Below are positions 1 through 11,964 of a stretch of DNA of 64,000 nt, in pieces. Within the stretch, counting starts at the first letter, position 1. Every line of letters begins with the position of its first letter. This DNA is from Sipunculus nudus (Eukaryota > Annelida > Sipuncula > Golfingiida > Sipunculidae). A model generated the notes under the pieces. That model was not told the DNA's origin and searched no databases. It saw only the letters and a list, made by a program, of their open reading frames with translations. The stretch spans positions 66,798,676 to 66,862,675 of the forward strand of contig CM049316.1 of NCBI GenBank assembly GCA_026874595.1, given 5' to 3'. The position numbers and the translations under genes were made by a program.

Positions 1-204
1 AGGGTCGTAAATGTCAATTATCGGGCGTTCAGTTGTCCTAATACTGGTAGGGACTGCACCCACCGATCGATAATTGGTTTACATGTGTCACGAGGTGTCA
101 CGAGGAGTTTGTGGGGACATCGCAACACGTTTAACGGCAGTAATGTCAGGCGGAAACTTCTGACTGTGAGGCTGAGACTTGTAATCTTCATGAAGAGCCC
201 TGCG

Positions 205-1640
205 CTGGTCTAAACCCGCCCCGCGGGCCTTCTTTCTATGATTTTGCAGGGCGGGGCGGTCATTTTTACTGCGGTGGGGTAGGTGCGGGTTAAAGACTGA
301 AAAATGTGGGGCGGGGCGGGCTGCATTAATTCTTATGCGGGTTCTTGTTGGCCGAAAAATTGTTTTATGCAAAGCATTTCTCAAATAGTTCCAACTGATA
401 ATAGACAGTTATATATAAAACACATTTCTTTGTTAAAGTTAGTTTGTATATACGTGTATATATATTTGTATATATTATGTTATACGATATATATTTATAT
501 TTAGGAGATTACATTTACTCAAATGTTAACTACTACAGGTCTCTTTATGTTCCTTCGGTTATTAGATTTTCAGATTAACTATATTGTACTGGTGGAATAT
601 AAATTTCCTGAGTTTTGAGACAGATTAAAACATGCATTGAAAATGCACTTGTCGGAATAATGTACAAATGAACCCGGCTAAAGTGTTGTATATTTAGACT
701 ATTCAGCACTGTAGGCCTATACTTGTAGCCGGTCTTAGATATTGCATACTGTACTAGGATTATGCGTGTGATCTGCAGTGACTGCATGGGGGCAGTTCTG
801 GCTCTGTCGACAGCTGGATATAGCTTTACATAACTCACAAAGACTGAGGTGTGCTGTAACCATGGATGAGCCAAAGAGCACTGGCTAGTTTATAGGACTG
901 CAATGGCAGAGCAAAATGAGATAAAGAGCGCGGCCCTTTTTTATATCTATTCTTATGTACACAGCCGTGACATAGAGCTGACTCCCTCTGCAGTTCCATA
1001 GCCTTCCCCTTCAGCTTATTAGCCGATCATCACTGAACAGGATTAACCTCTTTGTCAGATGAAAGATGTGAACTGTTGTGAGCAAGTACTGTCCTCTAGC
1101 TAATGCAGCTTGTGAGAGTAGTGTAACTCTAGGCATACAAACTTAACAGGAACTGATTGCTTTATGCCTGAGTTTTTTTATATTCCCGTATACAGCAGCA
1201 TATTGTAGCTACCTTTTTGTTTCCGAGATTTTTTTATTGCAGTAATATTGCAGTAAATAAATGTATTTTAGTAAGTCGTTATTCTTAATAAAAAAAAAAT
1301 GGTAACTCTGTGACACTGTGGGAAAAGTCATACCATCAGCAAAACATGGTAACCCTATCTACTGACAAAAGATGGTCATTAATTATAAATATATAAAAAC
1401 AGAACATAATTTAGTTGGCTACCTTTGTGGTTGTCCCTTATGTTTATTTGCGGGTTGAATGCGGGTTGAATTTTTAGTAAAAATGATGTGGGGCGTGTGG
1501 GGGCTGAGAGCTCATTGTGCGGGGTGGGTGTGGGTTGATTTATTCTTTATACGTGCGGGACGGGTTTTTACAACTGCGGGGCGGGGCGGGGCGGTTGTGG
1601 GCTGAAAGTTTGTTTTGCGGGGCGGGTGCCTGCTCTAAAT
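205..1640. mobile_element. hAT-like non-autonomous DNA element with GC-box ends
   Basis: Both ends are rich in a repeated CCCGCCCC / GGGGCGGG motif that contrasts with the AT-rich centre. The left end at about 210-320 reads AAACCCGCCCCGC inward. The right end at about 1445-1640 carries many TGCGGGTT and GGGGCGGG copies and finishes GGGGCGGGTGCCTGCTC. The ends are inverted relative to each other, as in non-autonomous hAT-type elements. No transposase frame is visible inside. A shorter relative lies at 40030-40450. The exact termini and target duplication could not be fixed, and the family assignment is by motif resemblance only. Confidence 0.45.
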
Positions 1641-1689
1641 TCCAGCTAGCGGAGGACTAATATATATATATATATATATGATATCATTG

Positions 1690-2110
1690 ATAATTCTTTT
1701 TTATTATTATTATTATGATTATAATTATTATTATTACTGAAAGTACTTTTACAGCGCTAAATCCAGAATATAATCCTGCGCTAATGCGCTGTACAATAAA
1801 ACGCATAACAGCTAAAACCAAACGGACAATACTGTGAAAGGAAGAATGATAAAAAATAGTGCATATGAGAGTTTAAATTTATTATGATTTAAATAAATAC
1901 GTTTTTAGACGCCTTTTCAAAGTATATTGAACCAAAGAATCAGCATGGGTTATGTCATTGACAATGTTGGGTAAATTGTTCCACAGAGCCGGGGCAGCTG
2001 CGCTAAAACATTACTCCCCGAATGTAACACTCCTGTCCGTCGGTGTTGCCAACAAGCATTTTGTTCGCGGAATGCAAATGCACCTAACGAAAGAATAAGG
2101 AAGGCATAGC
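1690..2110 (-). mobile_element. L2/CR1-type LINE, 3' end fragment
   Basis: On the minus strand the frame includes the segment ALWNNLP and ends near LKRRLKTYLF. This matches the C-terminus of the longer LINE at 22621-26046, which has KIWNSLP and LKTYLF. It is followed by a GCGCT-rich stem region and an (ATT)n microsatellite tail at 1701-1737, the same tail design as that LINE. Only the last part of the reverse-transcriptase ORF and the 3' tail remain, so the copy is 5' truncated and dead. Confidence 0.6.
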
Positions 2111-2119
2111 ATTCATGGC

Positions 2120-4000
2120 TTTATATAGTAATTTCAATACCTATATTCACGACTTTGATTAGTTCATGTATTATGCACGTTCCCTTTCAGAGTATAAGGT
2201 TTTATATATGCACGACTATACTAGTTGAATGGAAACATATGTAAGAAACAGTGTTATTGATTTAGACATTCGATTCTTGTAGTTAGAAGACAATTCACCT
2301 CGTTTTTAAGATGGAGCTCTTATTATCTTACATTGAAATCATATCATCTGAAATACAATACGGTCTCCTTTGGCGTTTGAGATATAGATATATGTTTTCA
2401 AAGAATGCTCCAAAAGTTTATTTTCTTCTACTAGGTAGTTATTAAATATATATGAATGCAAAGATCAAATAAATTACGTAATAGTGCCCTAATTACGGGT
2501 TAAACATAATCAGGTTACCGGTGGCCCATGGGTCAGGACGCTCAGCTGACATTATATGATCTGATACATAGGGCTTTCTAAAGAAAATCGAGGCCTACAG
2601 AGAGCGTCTCCTTAATATCCAGGCCTACAGAGGGTCCTTTTTTTTTAGAGATATTCGAGGACAGCTGAAGCATTTGATACAACTAATATGAAACCTGTAT
2701 AATATGTCCGCCCGCTGGCCTGAATAAAATTTGTCTTAATTCACTGGTGGTCTTACTAGACAGTTCAGTTATAACCAATAGAATGCTATTGATTCACTCT
2801 ATCGTGGCTTTTATAAATAGTTGATCTTATAAAAAAGCCAGTCTTTCTGCAGGTTTCACTGTATTCTCATAATAATAAACATTACGATACCTAAAAAAAT
2901 AGTTCAGAATCAATGAATGATTAAATAAAGTGGCAAGTTTATGTAATCAGCTCTAAAATATAAAATCTGTCATATGTAATTAATGATTTTAGAACCCTTT
3001 ATAGATAGATGGAAGGAGCTACATAAAAGTAATAAACTGTTACCTACAGGGTTCGACATTTAATAGCTTTTCCGTTGAAACTTTAGAATTAAATTACATA
3101 CCAGGGTCATAACGGTCATGGGACTACGCAAAAGTATACCGATTTTTTTCTTTAATTATCTGCTCAAAATAAAATAAAGAGCATACTGTATATACTGTAC
3201 TAATATTGAGCTTTTCCTTATCGAAATAACAACCAATGATTTATTCATCTATGAAATCTTATAACTGTATTTGATAAAATTCGGTAATACTAAATACATA
3301 TGTTCTTACGCTTAAGGGGCGACTCCCATCCGAAATATAATGTGAGAAATGTAAACGTTTCGATGACATTAGTATAATATTTTAATTATGTAGGTCAAGA
3401 TCTGTTTGGTCAGTTTGCCATTGGGATTAGATATGCAAACTTTAGATTGACAGATAACAGAGAGTGCAGAACCTGGTACAAGTGACTAATTGAAATGATA
3501 TTACTGTTAGATGTTTCAACATTTTTTCTTAAACTAAGTATAATTATGAATGAAATTACGAACACAGGTTTGTTAAAAAGTCGGACTCGAGCATGAACTT
3601 TAACAATTTTTATACATCAGCTATTTGAGTACTTAACAAAACAATTCTGACTTGCACAAAAATCAGTGTTTTATTATATTTATTTTCAAATAATCTCATT
3701 ACAAATATTACAAATGTTCTTTATATAATCACTACAATTAAAAGAACAGGAACGTTAGATATATTCTACAACGGATAGAGTAAGATTACAAAACACTTAA
3801 CAAAGCTACATTAACGTTTATGATAAAGCAACTGCAGACTACAAAACTAGATGACTACGATAAGCAGTTAATAAATTTAGATCAAGTTCCCATTTGGGGC
3901 TTTATTAATATTTTATAAACGTACTTTATTTACATGGATTTTACAACAACCTATAATAACTAATACCTCCATGACTGGGAAAGTAGTTTTCGCGAGTCTT
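2120..4000. other. No gene seen; one dispersed repeat motif
   Basis: AT-rich sequence with no convincing exon or RNA gene. The motif GTGGCCCATGGGTCAGGAC at 2520-2538 recurs, slightly changed, at 15491, which suggests both sites are ends of the same dispersed repeat family. Confidence 0.5.
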
Positions 4001-4009
4001 TATTGCGTG

Positions 4010-4890
4010 CCTTTTTTACGAGCGGTTGCACTTTTCGCTGAACTGATCTATGTTGTGCCATGTCTGCCGCAAGTAACCTCAGAAACAGAATCTTTTCAAA
4101 ATGAGGAACTACCTACGCAGTAAAATACAACATCCGCCGAATACGATTATACGTGCAAACAGATTTTCTTTATGATATAAAACAAAAAGAGAAGTTGAAT
4201 TTATTGAATAGATCATGTATGCTATTCCGTACGGAACAGAACAGATATATCAGCAGCAAGAATCGTGTTACATGATGGTCACATTTTCTGTCTTGAGAGC
4301 AGATTACATTGGTTTCTTGCGTGTGCAGGGAATGGAAAACGATTCGTATGGTTAACACGAAGAGAACCAAAATTATGACAGTGAAGGTAAAGAAAATTAG
4401 ACCTACATGCATTGTAATTACATAAGAAACATATTAAGGAGTTCCTAAAAGGGATCAGGCAACGATTATCAAAATCGGTCAAAACTGTAATTAGAGTTAC
4501 AGCACAAATGCATAAATTAAAAATTAAACATATCAGAAAAAAAAACAGTTCTGATAATTAGAAGACTTCCGAGGGAAAACTGTAAAAATATAACGGATGA
4601 CACGTATAAACAATACGATCATACTGGAGGTACTGGCGGTAGTGTCTGAAATGGTAAAACTTATAATACATGTTGCACGACCACTGGCAATCTAAACAAG
4701 CCTTTATTCATCAAAAATATCCTCTCTGATTCTATATCTAAAATAATGAGCGGACCACAAAGACTTGACCTAGATTTCTTGGAGTGCTGTATTACTATCA
4801 ATGCAAATATCTTTCCTATTCATCCAAAATGATCGAAATTTATGACGAATACTTGTAAATTTTTTCAGCTAAAATAATCGATACTGTGTT
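4010..4890 (-). pseudogene. Decayed rhodopsin-class GPCR, tandem relative of the 5824-6819 receptor
   Basis: Read on the minus strand in shifting frames, this stretch follows the receptor at 5824-6819 from TM1 to the cytoplasmic tail. Matched pieces, in order, are KIYKYSS with DKYFSYT; SKKSRSSLCGPLII with SKNARSSVHGFLII; TASTSSMIVLFI with TAIYSSSFIVLCI; RYIFTVFP with RYIAIAFP; AVTLITVLTDF with AVVPVSVLTVE; DNRC with NGRC in extracellular loop 2; VLTIR with LLTIR; and VTRFLLLIYLF with ITWFLLLIALF. The spans are nearly equal (about 850 against 830 bases), so the copy came by duplication of the whole gene. Several in-frame stops (for example two in the TM1 region) and several frame changes make it non-functional. 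Same strand, about 1 kb apart: a tandem duplicate. The similarity is seen directly; the age is inferred to be old. Confidence 0.75.
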
Positions 4891-5189
4891 GTAGAGCATG
4901 TTCTCCTGCAGTTTCAGAACGGTCCATGGTTTTGACGTGATTTTAGTGTTCCCCGAAATTACGCTGAAAAAAAGAAGAGAGAAAAAAAAAACCCAGAAAA
5001 ATAATGTTGTATAACCCATATTTCAGTACTACCAAAAAAAAAACCGGTGTAGGCGGAAATTTATTAAAACTGAATGCTTAACACCTTTCTCTCATTGACA
5101 TTAACTCTACAAAATATTTAACAAAACATAATTTGAGCTATAGTCAGTTCAAAGTCAGCTCAAAGCTAAAAGTCAGCTATAGCTGCGTG

Positions 5190-5400
5190 AAGAATCGCTA
5201 AAGAAGATTCCATAATTAAATCTCAAGACAGCAAAACCCAAGCGAAAACGTGCAAATGTCGACAAGAGGAATCTGTCCAGTGGGGCCAATAGTATGCAAT
5301 GCCACCGTTTTCCACGGTAAATACACTTCGTGACAGACAGATCTTGTATGTGCCCTTCCATGAGTTTGAGGGCTTGATGGCATATTATGGACACAAGAGA
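5190..5400 (-). mobile_element. Integrase-core fossil of an LTR-type element
   Basis: A short minus-strand stretch reads PWKTVALHTIGP, which resembles the integrase core entry of retrovirus-like elements (PW.TVAVDTIGP). It is a broken fragment of about 200 bases with no ends or other domains around it. The family (gypsy, BEL or related) cannot be decided from so little sequence. Confidence 0.3.
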
Positions 5401-5686
5401 CCGCTTATTAGTAAATTGACTTTATCTATAATAGCAGGATTTCAAGTATATATGTTTTCAGGCTATAATGTCTCTCTGTTTATTCAGTATCCAAATATGG
5501 CTTTAATCAAGTCACACCCATTTGAATTTTTATTGTTGGTTGACCTATTAATCTGGTGGCGTACCTCCTCTCCTTGCCAGGTATGTTTAACATTTTATGT
5601 TTCTTCATGTACCCTTGGTTGTGTCACTGGTTATTCAATAACCAGTTATGGCTTAGTCATGTAGCGCCCTGACAAATACTCGAATG

Positions 5687-5692
5687 TTTATT
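5687..5692 (-). terminator. Candidate poly(A) signal of the 5824-6819 receptor
   Basis: AATAAA on the minus strand, about 130 bases after the receptor stop codon, which is a usual distance for a 3' UTR. Confidence 0.4.
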
Positions 5693-5823
5693 TTCTTTAA
5701 TCCAGTGGCTACTTTCACCAGTTACCAAATATGTAAGTTTTGTTTATATTACAACTATTACAGGTGATGTTTGTCAGCTTTATAGTTGAATTAAGCTTTT
5801 AAAATTCAGTTTCCAGATATGGA

Positions 5824-6819
5824 TCAGGTGGTGCTACGGAGACTTCTGCTGGTGGTCTGGCTATTCCCCTCGCGGTTGCATCTCCCGCAGTTAACCACAT
5901 ATAGAGCATCTTTTCGAAACGATGAACTTCCTGCACAGTACAAGATGACATTCGCCGAATATGACAAGCGGTACCAACATTTGGTAAATGTCAAAGTCAT
6001 ATAAAGCACTGTTGAGGATGTATTTTGGAAGTAGATGACATATACAATCCCGTATGGCAAATGCGTGGCCACATAAAACAGAGCTATTAACAACAAAAAC
6101 CATGTGATCCGTCTATTCTCACGCTCTCTCCTTCGTTCTTGGGATCCGAGGACGTTTGACCTCATGTGAAGTGAACGAATTGTCAATAGTGAAACAACAA
6201 AAATGATACCACTAATGATGAAGCAAGTAATTGCAGAAGATGTAATCGCGTAGATAAAGTGTGTAAGTCTGTTCTCTTTCATAACAACACAGCGACCATT
6301 AACATGCTCAACGGTGAGCACAGAAACGGGAACTACAGCAATAGCAGATAATACAGAGATTACAATTACTAAAATAACTATATTTCGATATTTAGAAATC
6401 GAGCTGAAGCGTAGAGGGAAAGCTATTGCAATGTAACGCGTTGCACTAATGCACAAGACGATGAAACTTGACGAATATATTGCAGTTCCACTAACAGCGT
6501 AAAATAATCTACAGTGCACAAGCTCGGTGCTTAATTTAAGCAAACAGGAACCCAGCAAATGAAATGTATCAGACGTTGTTAAACAAATGATTAGGAATCC
6601 ATGAACACTGGACCTGGCATTCTTTGAGAGAAGCATAATCACAAGAGTTAAAATGTTTCCTATACAGCCACTAATGGCGTTCGTGTAAGAAAAATACTTA
6701 TCAAATGCATTTGCAAAAACTAGCATGTATTCCTCATTCGCCAGATTGCTGGTGTTCTTTGATTCAAGACTCTCATTCGTGTCGGCCATACTGACGTTGA
6801 AATTTACAGATGAATTCAT
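5824..6819 (-). CDS. Intronless rhodopsin-class G protein-coupled receptor
   Basis: A 331-residue class A receptor with seven hydrophobic segments in one exon. I take ATG at 6819 as the start, because the frame upstream reaches only a TTG before it. The short N-terminus has several glycosylation sequons (NSS, NVS, NES, NTS). TM1 carries GCIGN, TM2 LTTSD (Asp 2.50). TM3 ends SATRYIA, so the DRY motif is TRY, with Thr in place of the acid. Cysteines before TM3 (HCRLF) and in loop 2 (NGRC) can form the usual disulfide. The third loop has a basic-acidic run (QERRRERENRR). TM6 has HLPY and TM7 has NVILY in place of NPxxY. The ligand is unknown; the small size and intronless form recall the lineage-specific peptide-type receptors of lophotrochozoans. 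A decayed relative lies at 4010-4890. A possible 5' UTR splice acceptor (ATTGTTTTAG) sits about 20 bases upstream. Confidence 0.88.
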   Translation of the reverse strand: MNSSVNFNVSMADTNESLESKNTSNLANEEYMLVFANAFDKYFSYTNAISGCIGNILTLVIMLLSKNARSSVHGFLIICLTTSDTFHLLGSCLLKLSTELVHCRLFYAVSGTAIYSSSFIVLCISATRYIAIAFPLRFSSISKYRNIVILVIVISVLSAIAVVPVSVLTVEHVNGRCVVMKENRLTHFIYAITSSAITCFIISGIIFVVSLLTIRSLHMRSNVLGSQERRRERENRRITWFLLLIALFYVATHLPYGIVYVIYFQNTSSTVLYMTLTFTKCWYRLSYSANVILYCAGSSSFRKDALYVVNCGRCNREGNSQTTSRSLRSTT

Positions 6820-7029
6820 GAGAAACGTCAATGCTATATCTAAAACAATACATGAATCTATTATACTGCTGATGAGACAAATGAGATTTTCTTTTATAAT
6901 TGAAATAAGTGAAAGTCTGGTGACAGAGTAAAAAGACGATATGTTTTTCTAAATAAATACACAGAATGAAATAATTTACAGGCAAACGGCGAAAATAACT
7001 GAAGTGAATTGCTGCTGCCTGGTAAAAGC

Positions 7030-7175
7030 AAAATAAATTATTTTTCTCGTACTTACGACATACAATCTTCTACGTACGACATATTATCTCGTATGTACAA
7101 CATGTTGTCTCGTGTGTACGACATATTATCGCGTACGTTTGACATAATATCACGTACGTACGAAATAATAAATCT
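7030..7175 (+). repeat. 21-bp minisatellite, about 6.5 units, with an inverted partner at 7699-7736
   Basis: The unit is close to ACGACATATTATCTCGTACG. Because 21 is a multiple of three, the plus frame reads as a heptad (YDILSRT-like), but nothing else suggests a protein. The same motif appears in inverted orientation at 7699-7736 (GATAATATGTCGTAC and GATAATATGTGGTAC). This suggests subterminal repeats of a DNA element of about 700 bp. Confidence 0.6.
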
Positions 7176-7297
7176 TACCTATCTGATTAACAGACTACAC
7201 AATAAGCCAACTAATATATGTTTAAGCACTATATATGATAAATAATTTATGATCTCCACCTGTGTGTAAGCAACTGGGACATCGTTGAAACGTAACG

Positions 7298-7300
<3 letters not shown>

Positions 7301-7338
<38 letters not shown>
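7301..7338. repeat. (AT)n microsatellite
   Basis: About 19 AT units inside the interval between the two inverted minisatellite blocks. Confidence 0.95.
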
Positions 7339-7339
<1 letters not shown>

Positions 7340-7340
<1 letters not shown>

Positions 7341-8000
7341 TTATTTATTTATATGTACTGTATATTTAAATGCTATTCGATTAAATATATTTTTTTGTGT
7401 CTAGGTTTTTGCAATATTTCAAGGAAGCGAAATATATCAAGACTTTGTATGCCAGCCATATACACGTTTCATTTTTATTTAGTTCATTAAATTCTATTGG
7501 CAGCGTATGATGCTATTACAGTGACTGTTATAATGTTCAAAGAAAAGAAAATACTGCCTTTGCAAAATTATAAACAAGAGGTAAAGCTACAAAATAGCCT
7601 TAGCCTTTCAGTGTTTTTTAGTGAATAGGGCAGGTTTCTAATATTCATAACTGATAGGTCTATGAAATAGATATATGATAAAACACACATAGTTATCGAG
7701 ATAATATGTCGTACAGAGAGATAATATGTGGTACTTAGAAGATAAATGATTTATTTATTTTTCTTTTACCAGGTGGCAGGAATACGCTTCCTAAGTAAGC
7801 AAACGGCTTTAGAACGAAATATTAACAGATACCGTATTATTTTTAGCAGACTACACTGTATTTCATGTAATATTTCAGAAAGCTGGACAACAACAAAAAA
7901 AATAAAAAATCGAATAGTACTTAATCACAGAGTATATATAACGTTGACGGCGCTTTGCCAAATTAAAGTAATAAATAAAGTGTTCTTTGTTTATAATTCT
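7340..8000. other. No gene seen
   Basis: AT-rich sequence without a convincing frame, apart from the inverted minisatellite partner at 7699-7736. The open frame at 7746-8051 has no protein-like character and runs into the neighbouring element. Confidence 0.5.
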
Positions 8001-8002
8001 TG

Positions 8003-8218
8003 CAAGTGGTGGATCAAGGGTTTAGGAAAGGGGGGGGGCCAACCCTCATGAAAACATTATGACTCATGAAAAAAAATTTTAAAATGTCCCCTGGTCCGGA
8101 AAACGGGTGTGTCCATGCGGTGGAATTTGGTCTGAAATGCTTAAAAAGGGTCGTGGCGAGAGAAAAAGAGAGACCCCCCCCCCCCCTCCGCCCCCCCCCC
8201 CCCGGATCCGCCAATGCT
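8003..8218. mobile_element. Short inverted-repeat element with G/C homopolymer ends
   Basis: The left end AGTGGTGGATCAAGGG and the reverse complement of the right end, ATTGGCGGATCCGGGG, are imperfect terminal inverted repeats. Long G or C runs lie just inside each end (8031-8038, about 8173-8203). The element has no coding capacity. It belongs to the MITE type; the superfamily is not clear. Confidence 0.5.
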
Positions 8219-8684
8219 TGATAAGGGATAATGAGCAGTATGTTGTGGTTGGCGTTCCTGGGTAGGACGACTGACAGGATAAACAAAGACTCCATAAAAC
8301 AAACAAAATGTGGTCAACTTTTTTTACTTGCGGCAGAATAAATAAATATTTTTCAAAATGCAATAGGCAGATCGGAAAGGAAAGCGTAAATATCAGATGC
8401 ATTTACCCATTATTATTACGATTTCGCCTACCATAGTTCATAGTAGGAAATTTATGCCAGCCTTCATTTTTCATGTCGATATATATTTTGTTAACATTTT
8501 CGCGAGAGAGTCCTATTTGACATATACATAAATTAAGAGGCAGTCTAAATGAAATGTTATTAGCGCCGATGACACAGACTGGAGGTTTTAAATTTTCTGT
8601 TCGAATATATAGCTTAAACTGCACTGAATTAAACTACTGCACTAATAGAACACTATTATGCTCTGATAGGCCCGTATACAGGTA

Positions 8685-9487
8685 CAGTAGAGCGCCGTTT
8701 TCCCGAAAGCGTCGGGGGACAAACTTTTTGTTCGTAAAAACGAACATACAGAAATACGGACAAGGGTCTAACGGCAAGTAAGTACGACAGTTAATGATTA
8801 ACTTAATGCCATTTTACACGAGAAACACGGTGTTTCTTTTCAATATGGACGACCTGGACGTATAGAAAATACTGGATTATTGCTGAGCATAATTGGGAAA
8901 GATCAGTTTAACCTGCATTTAAGGATACGTGCGTGCTATCGTTTTCATCAAATTCACTGGAGGGAAAGGTCAAATGACATCGCCTAGGAACACGGTGTTT
9001 CTTATCGATCTACGTAATTTAAGACCGGGACATTTAAAAGCTGCTCGAGCACAAGCGTTTAATGAATTATACCTCACCAATGCTGATGCGAGTAAACTGC
9101 TCAGTTATTTGGCATGGCATCCTGTCCCAAGCCGCCGAACTTTGCTTGTTTGAGTACAAACGAGATGAGATTGATAACACACAAGTACTCTTGGAAAAAC
9201 TGCTCAGTCGCTTGCTAAGGGTACATGGGGCCGAGCGTTGCGGGGCTAGCTGAAGTTTTCACACCTTTGCCCCGGCGACAACATCGTCCCAGAACTAATT
9301 AATAGGGTCACCACTGGGCTTAACACATGACTGCTGGCCTTGTGACTCGTTTTTACAATACTCATTTTAGGTTTCTACATACTTGAAATATATTTCGGAA
9401 ATAAGAATACATTTTCGGTTCTTGACTTTAATTTTCGGAAAAACGAATTTTCGGAAATTCAACATTCGGAAATACAGCGCTCTACTG
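8685..9487. mobile_element. 803-bp pogo/Tc1-type non-autonomous element with TA target duplication
   Basis: The left end CAGTAGAGCGCCGTTTTCCC and the reverse complement of the right end, CAGTAGAGCGCTGTATTTCC, are inverted repeats of about 20 bp. A TA lies directly outside each end (8683-8684 and 9488-9489), the target duplication of the IS630-Tc1-mariner group. The CAGTAG start resembles pogo/Tigger-like elements. The interior holds a frame of about 75 codons at 8929-9153 that I do not recognise, and no DDE transposase. Confidence 0.7.
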
Positions 9488-9489
9488 TA

Positions 9490-11950
9490 TTACGTCGGTG
9501 CCCGTATCAAACCCAATTCCCTCCCTTCACCGAAAAACCTCGTATCACGCCCTATCTTTGCTACTGAGTTGAGTAGTCCCGTACCTTGAACCCATACATT
9601 GATTGTAGTATTGTTTGTATTTCCGTTTCTAATTTCTGCCGTCGCATAAAATACTGAAAAATGTATCATTTGTCATTTACTTCATCATCAGTTTACATTA
9701 CCTTAAGAAGCAGTCGAAGAGAGAGGAAGTCGTGCGAGAATTGAATCCCTATCAATAACATGGATGGGGCACTGACACATTTTAGTTACACATCGTAATC
9801 AGCTTAACTGTGTCCCTACTATGCTTGTACATATCATATATTAAATATGCAAAATTATACTACCTATAAATATATTTATTCATTTATTATTATTATTCTA
9901 TCGTTATGTAAATTTAGAAACAAATTTAATATTCCTTTTATATTTCACCTATAAGAATAAAATCTAGAGCCGGTTTCTGTTGTAAAAGTAATAACAGGTA
10001 CACGGGGGAGGGAATGGGAGGGGCTGACCCCCCCCCCCCCCCCCCCCCATTTTGAGAGCATTTAAAATATAAAATGTAAAGAGGATATTTTGAAGAACCT
10101 TTCCCCAAAAATAAAATAATTTTCTGTTCCTCGACTACTATACTCTTGAATATTTTTTTGCATTACATTGACGAACGTTATGCGATGGAGGATCACGTGT
10201 GGCCGGTTTTAATATTTATATTATCTTTCAGAATGAGAACACATCAACGATAAAAAATTCAACCGTTTGTAACATGTTGCTTTTTATATACATCTATGTT
10301 AATAATTTGCTGAAACTTATCCTTTAAATGTAATCTTCGTGGTGAAATAATTAATATGTTAAAGTCGGACTCGGTTAAGGACAGATCATGAGCTCGAGTA
10401 TCAGCCAATGAGCAGTGAGATTTTTCATGGTCGACCCAAACCCTTCTGAGCGCTCAGCAGGCTATAATTGGAACGACGTGCCCCATTCACTAACGTGTGA
10501 TTTTTCTTCTTTTTTTTTGGGGGGGGGGGGCTTCGTGCTATGACCCAAATTAAAGATCACAGCGGATCATTAATATCTTCAAGATATGAATTAGAAAGTA
10601 ATAATAAAGTAATAACTTAATAATTTAATTACTAGGAACATAACTGAATAAAAATGAAAATTAATTACGAATAACTGGAAAAGGGGGGGGGGGGGGGAGC
10701 GCCCCCTCTTGATCAGCCACTGTGATTAAGCAAATGTACCAATATAATTGATAACCATGTAGCTTACATCACGATATACACGTTGTATTGTTCTCAAGGT
10801 TCACACGTGATTTTGTTAACACCCCGCGTAAGTTTGACAAGTCATTTAAACAAAACTTTTTTCTTGGAGTGTTGGATTGTCAATATATTTTTGTGACTGT
10901 AGCCTGTAACATCTTTGTTGCTGACAAATGAACATTTTTACTTTAAGACGATCCTAATACCGTAATCGGAGTTGGTCTGGAAGATAAAGAAAAATATAAC
11001 AATTAGGATTAGTAATCTCCAGTTTGGGTCTCCGTGCTCAGTTAAAATACTTGATTACAAATTGTCTCACCTGTATACAGCGGTCAGTCCTGAAGCAGGG
11101 TCTCTTGCACTAGATCGATTTTCTGGTAATCTTCACACAGACTGTTGGATGTCTACTTCATCCGACCAAAATGTTTAACTAGAGCCCTTTATAAAACCAT
11201 CTACCTTTACTTGTTGTTAAACTGATGCATCGAAAAAGAGCGACCGACAGGGGTTGTCCTTCTTAAATGTTACCAAAATATATATTGGCATGAATAATGA
11301 AGGCTGGCAACATTCCGCAAAAGACTAAAATAACAACAATAGGCGGAAATATTAGAAACCTTATATGATATTTACCTTTTCCTTTCAATTCACCCTGTTT
11401 TGAAAACAAATATTTTGTGTGATTACGTCGCAACTAGTCAGAATTAGTATTTGCATTTTTTTAGTGAGTCTTCATTTCGGAATCGTTTCTCCTGTCAATC
11501 ATGCCCGGTAACGCCAGCCACGTCATATTGTCCTGTTGCCTTTGGATTAATAACAAGAAAGAAAAACCGTATTTTACAAAAGAATACTGTTTTTATTTAC
11601 TTCATCGGAGGCATGGCTCCACCACACAATTTTTTTTACCTAGCCCTGTGTATTTGTGCAGGAACTCATCATGAGATCAATTAGTAGTCTGTCCATTAAT
11701 CGATTAATCGATGAATGGTCTTTTTTTCAAATTCGATTAAATTGATTGCGTTTTTGCATTAAAAACGATTATGTATGCACATGCCAAGAATCTAATCCTG
11801 TCCGAGATATACAAACACAAAGTAACGAACAGCATCAAACGGAACCTCGCGCAGCCAACAATCGTCCGCCTGCAAGTCGACATTTGATGCGCGTGGATTG
11901 AGGGTTACATTATGAATACAGATCTGTCACACGTATTACAAGGCACAATA
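9490..11950. other. No gene seen; G/C homopolymer tracts
   Basis: AT-rich DNA. C and G runs stand at about 10028-10049, 10517-10530 and 10683-10699. The last is followed by GCGCCCCCTCTTGATCAGCC, which looks like the end of an inserted short element. A frame at 10972-11178 is not recognisable. Confidence 0.45.
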
Positions 11951-11964
11951 TTTTATTTAATACT

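Noticed and set aside
5299-5664. 121-codon plus-strand open frame
   Set aside because: Antisense to the integrase-like fossil over its first part, and no recognisable protein features in the rest.
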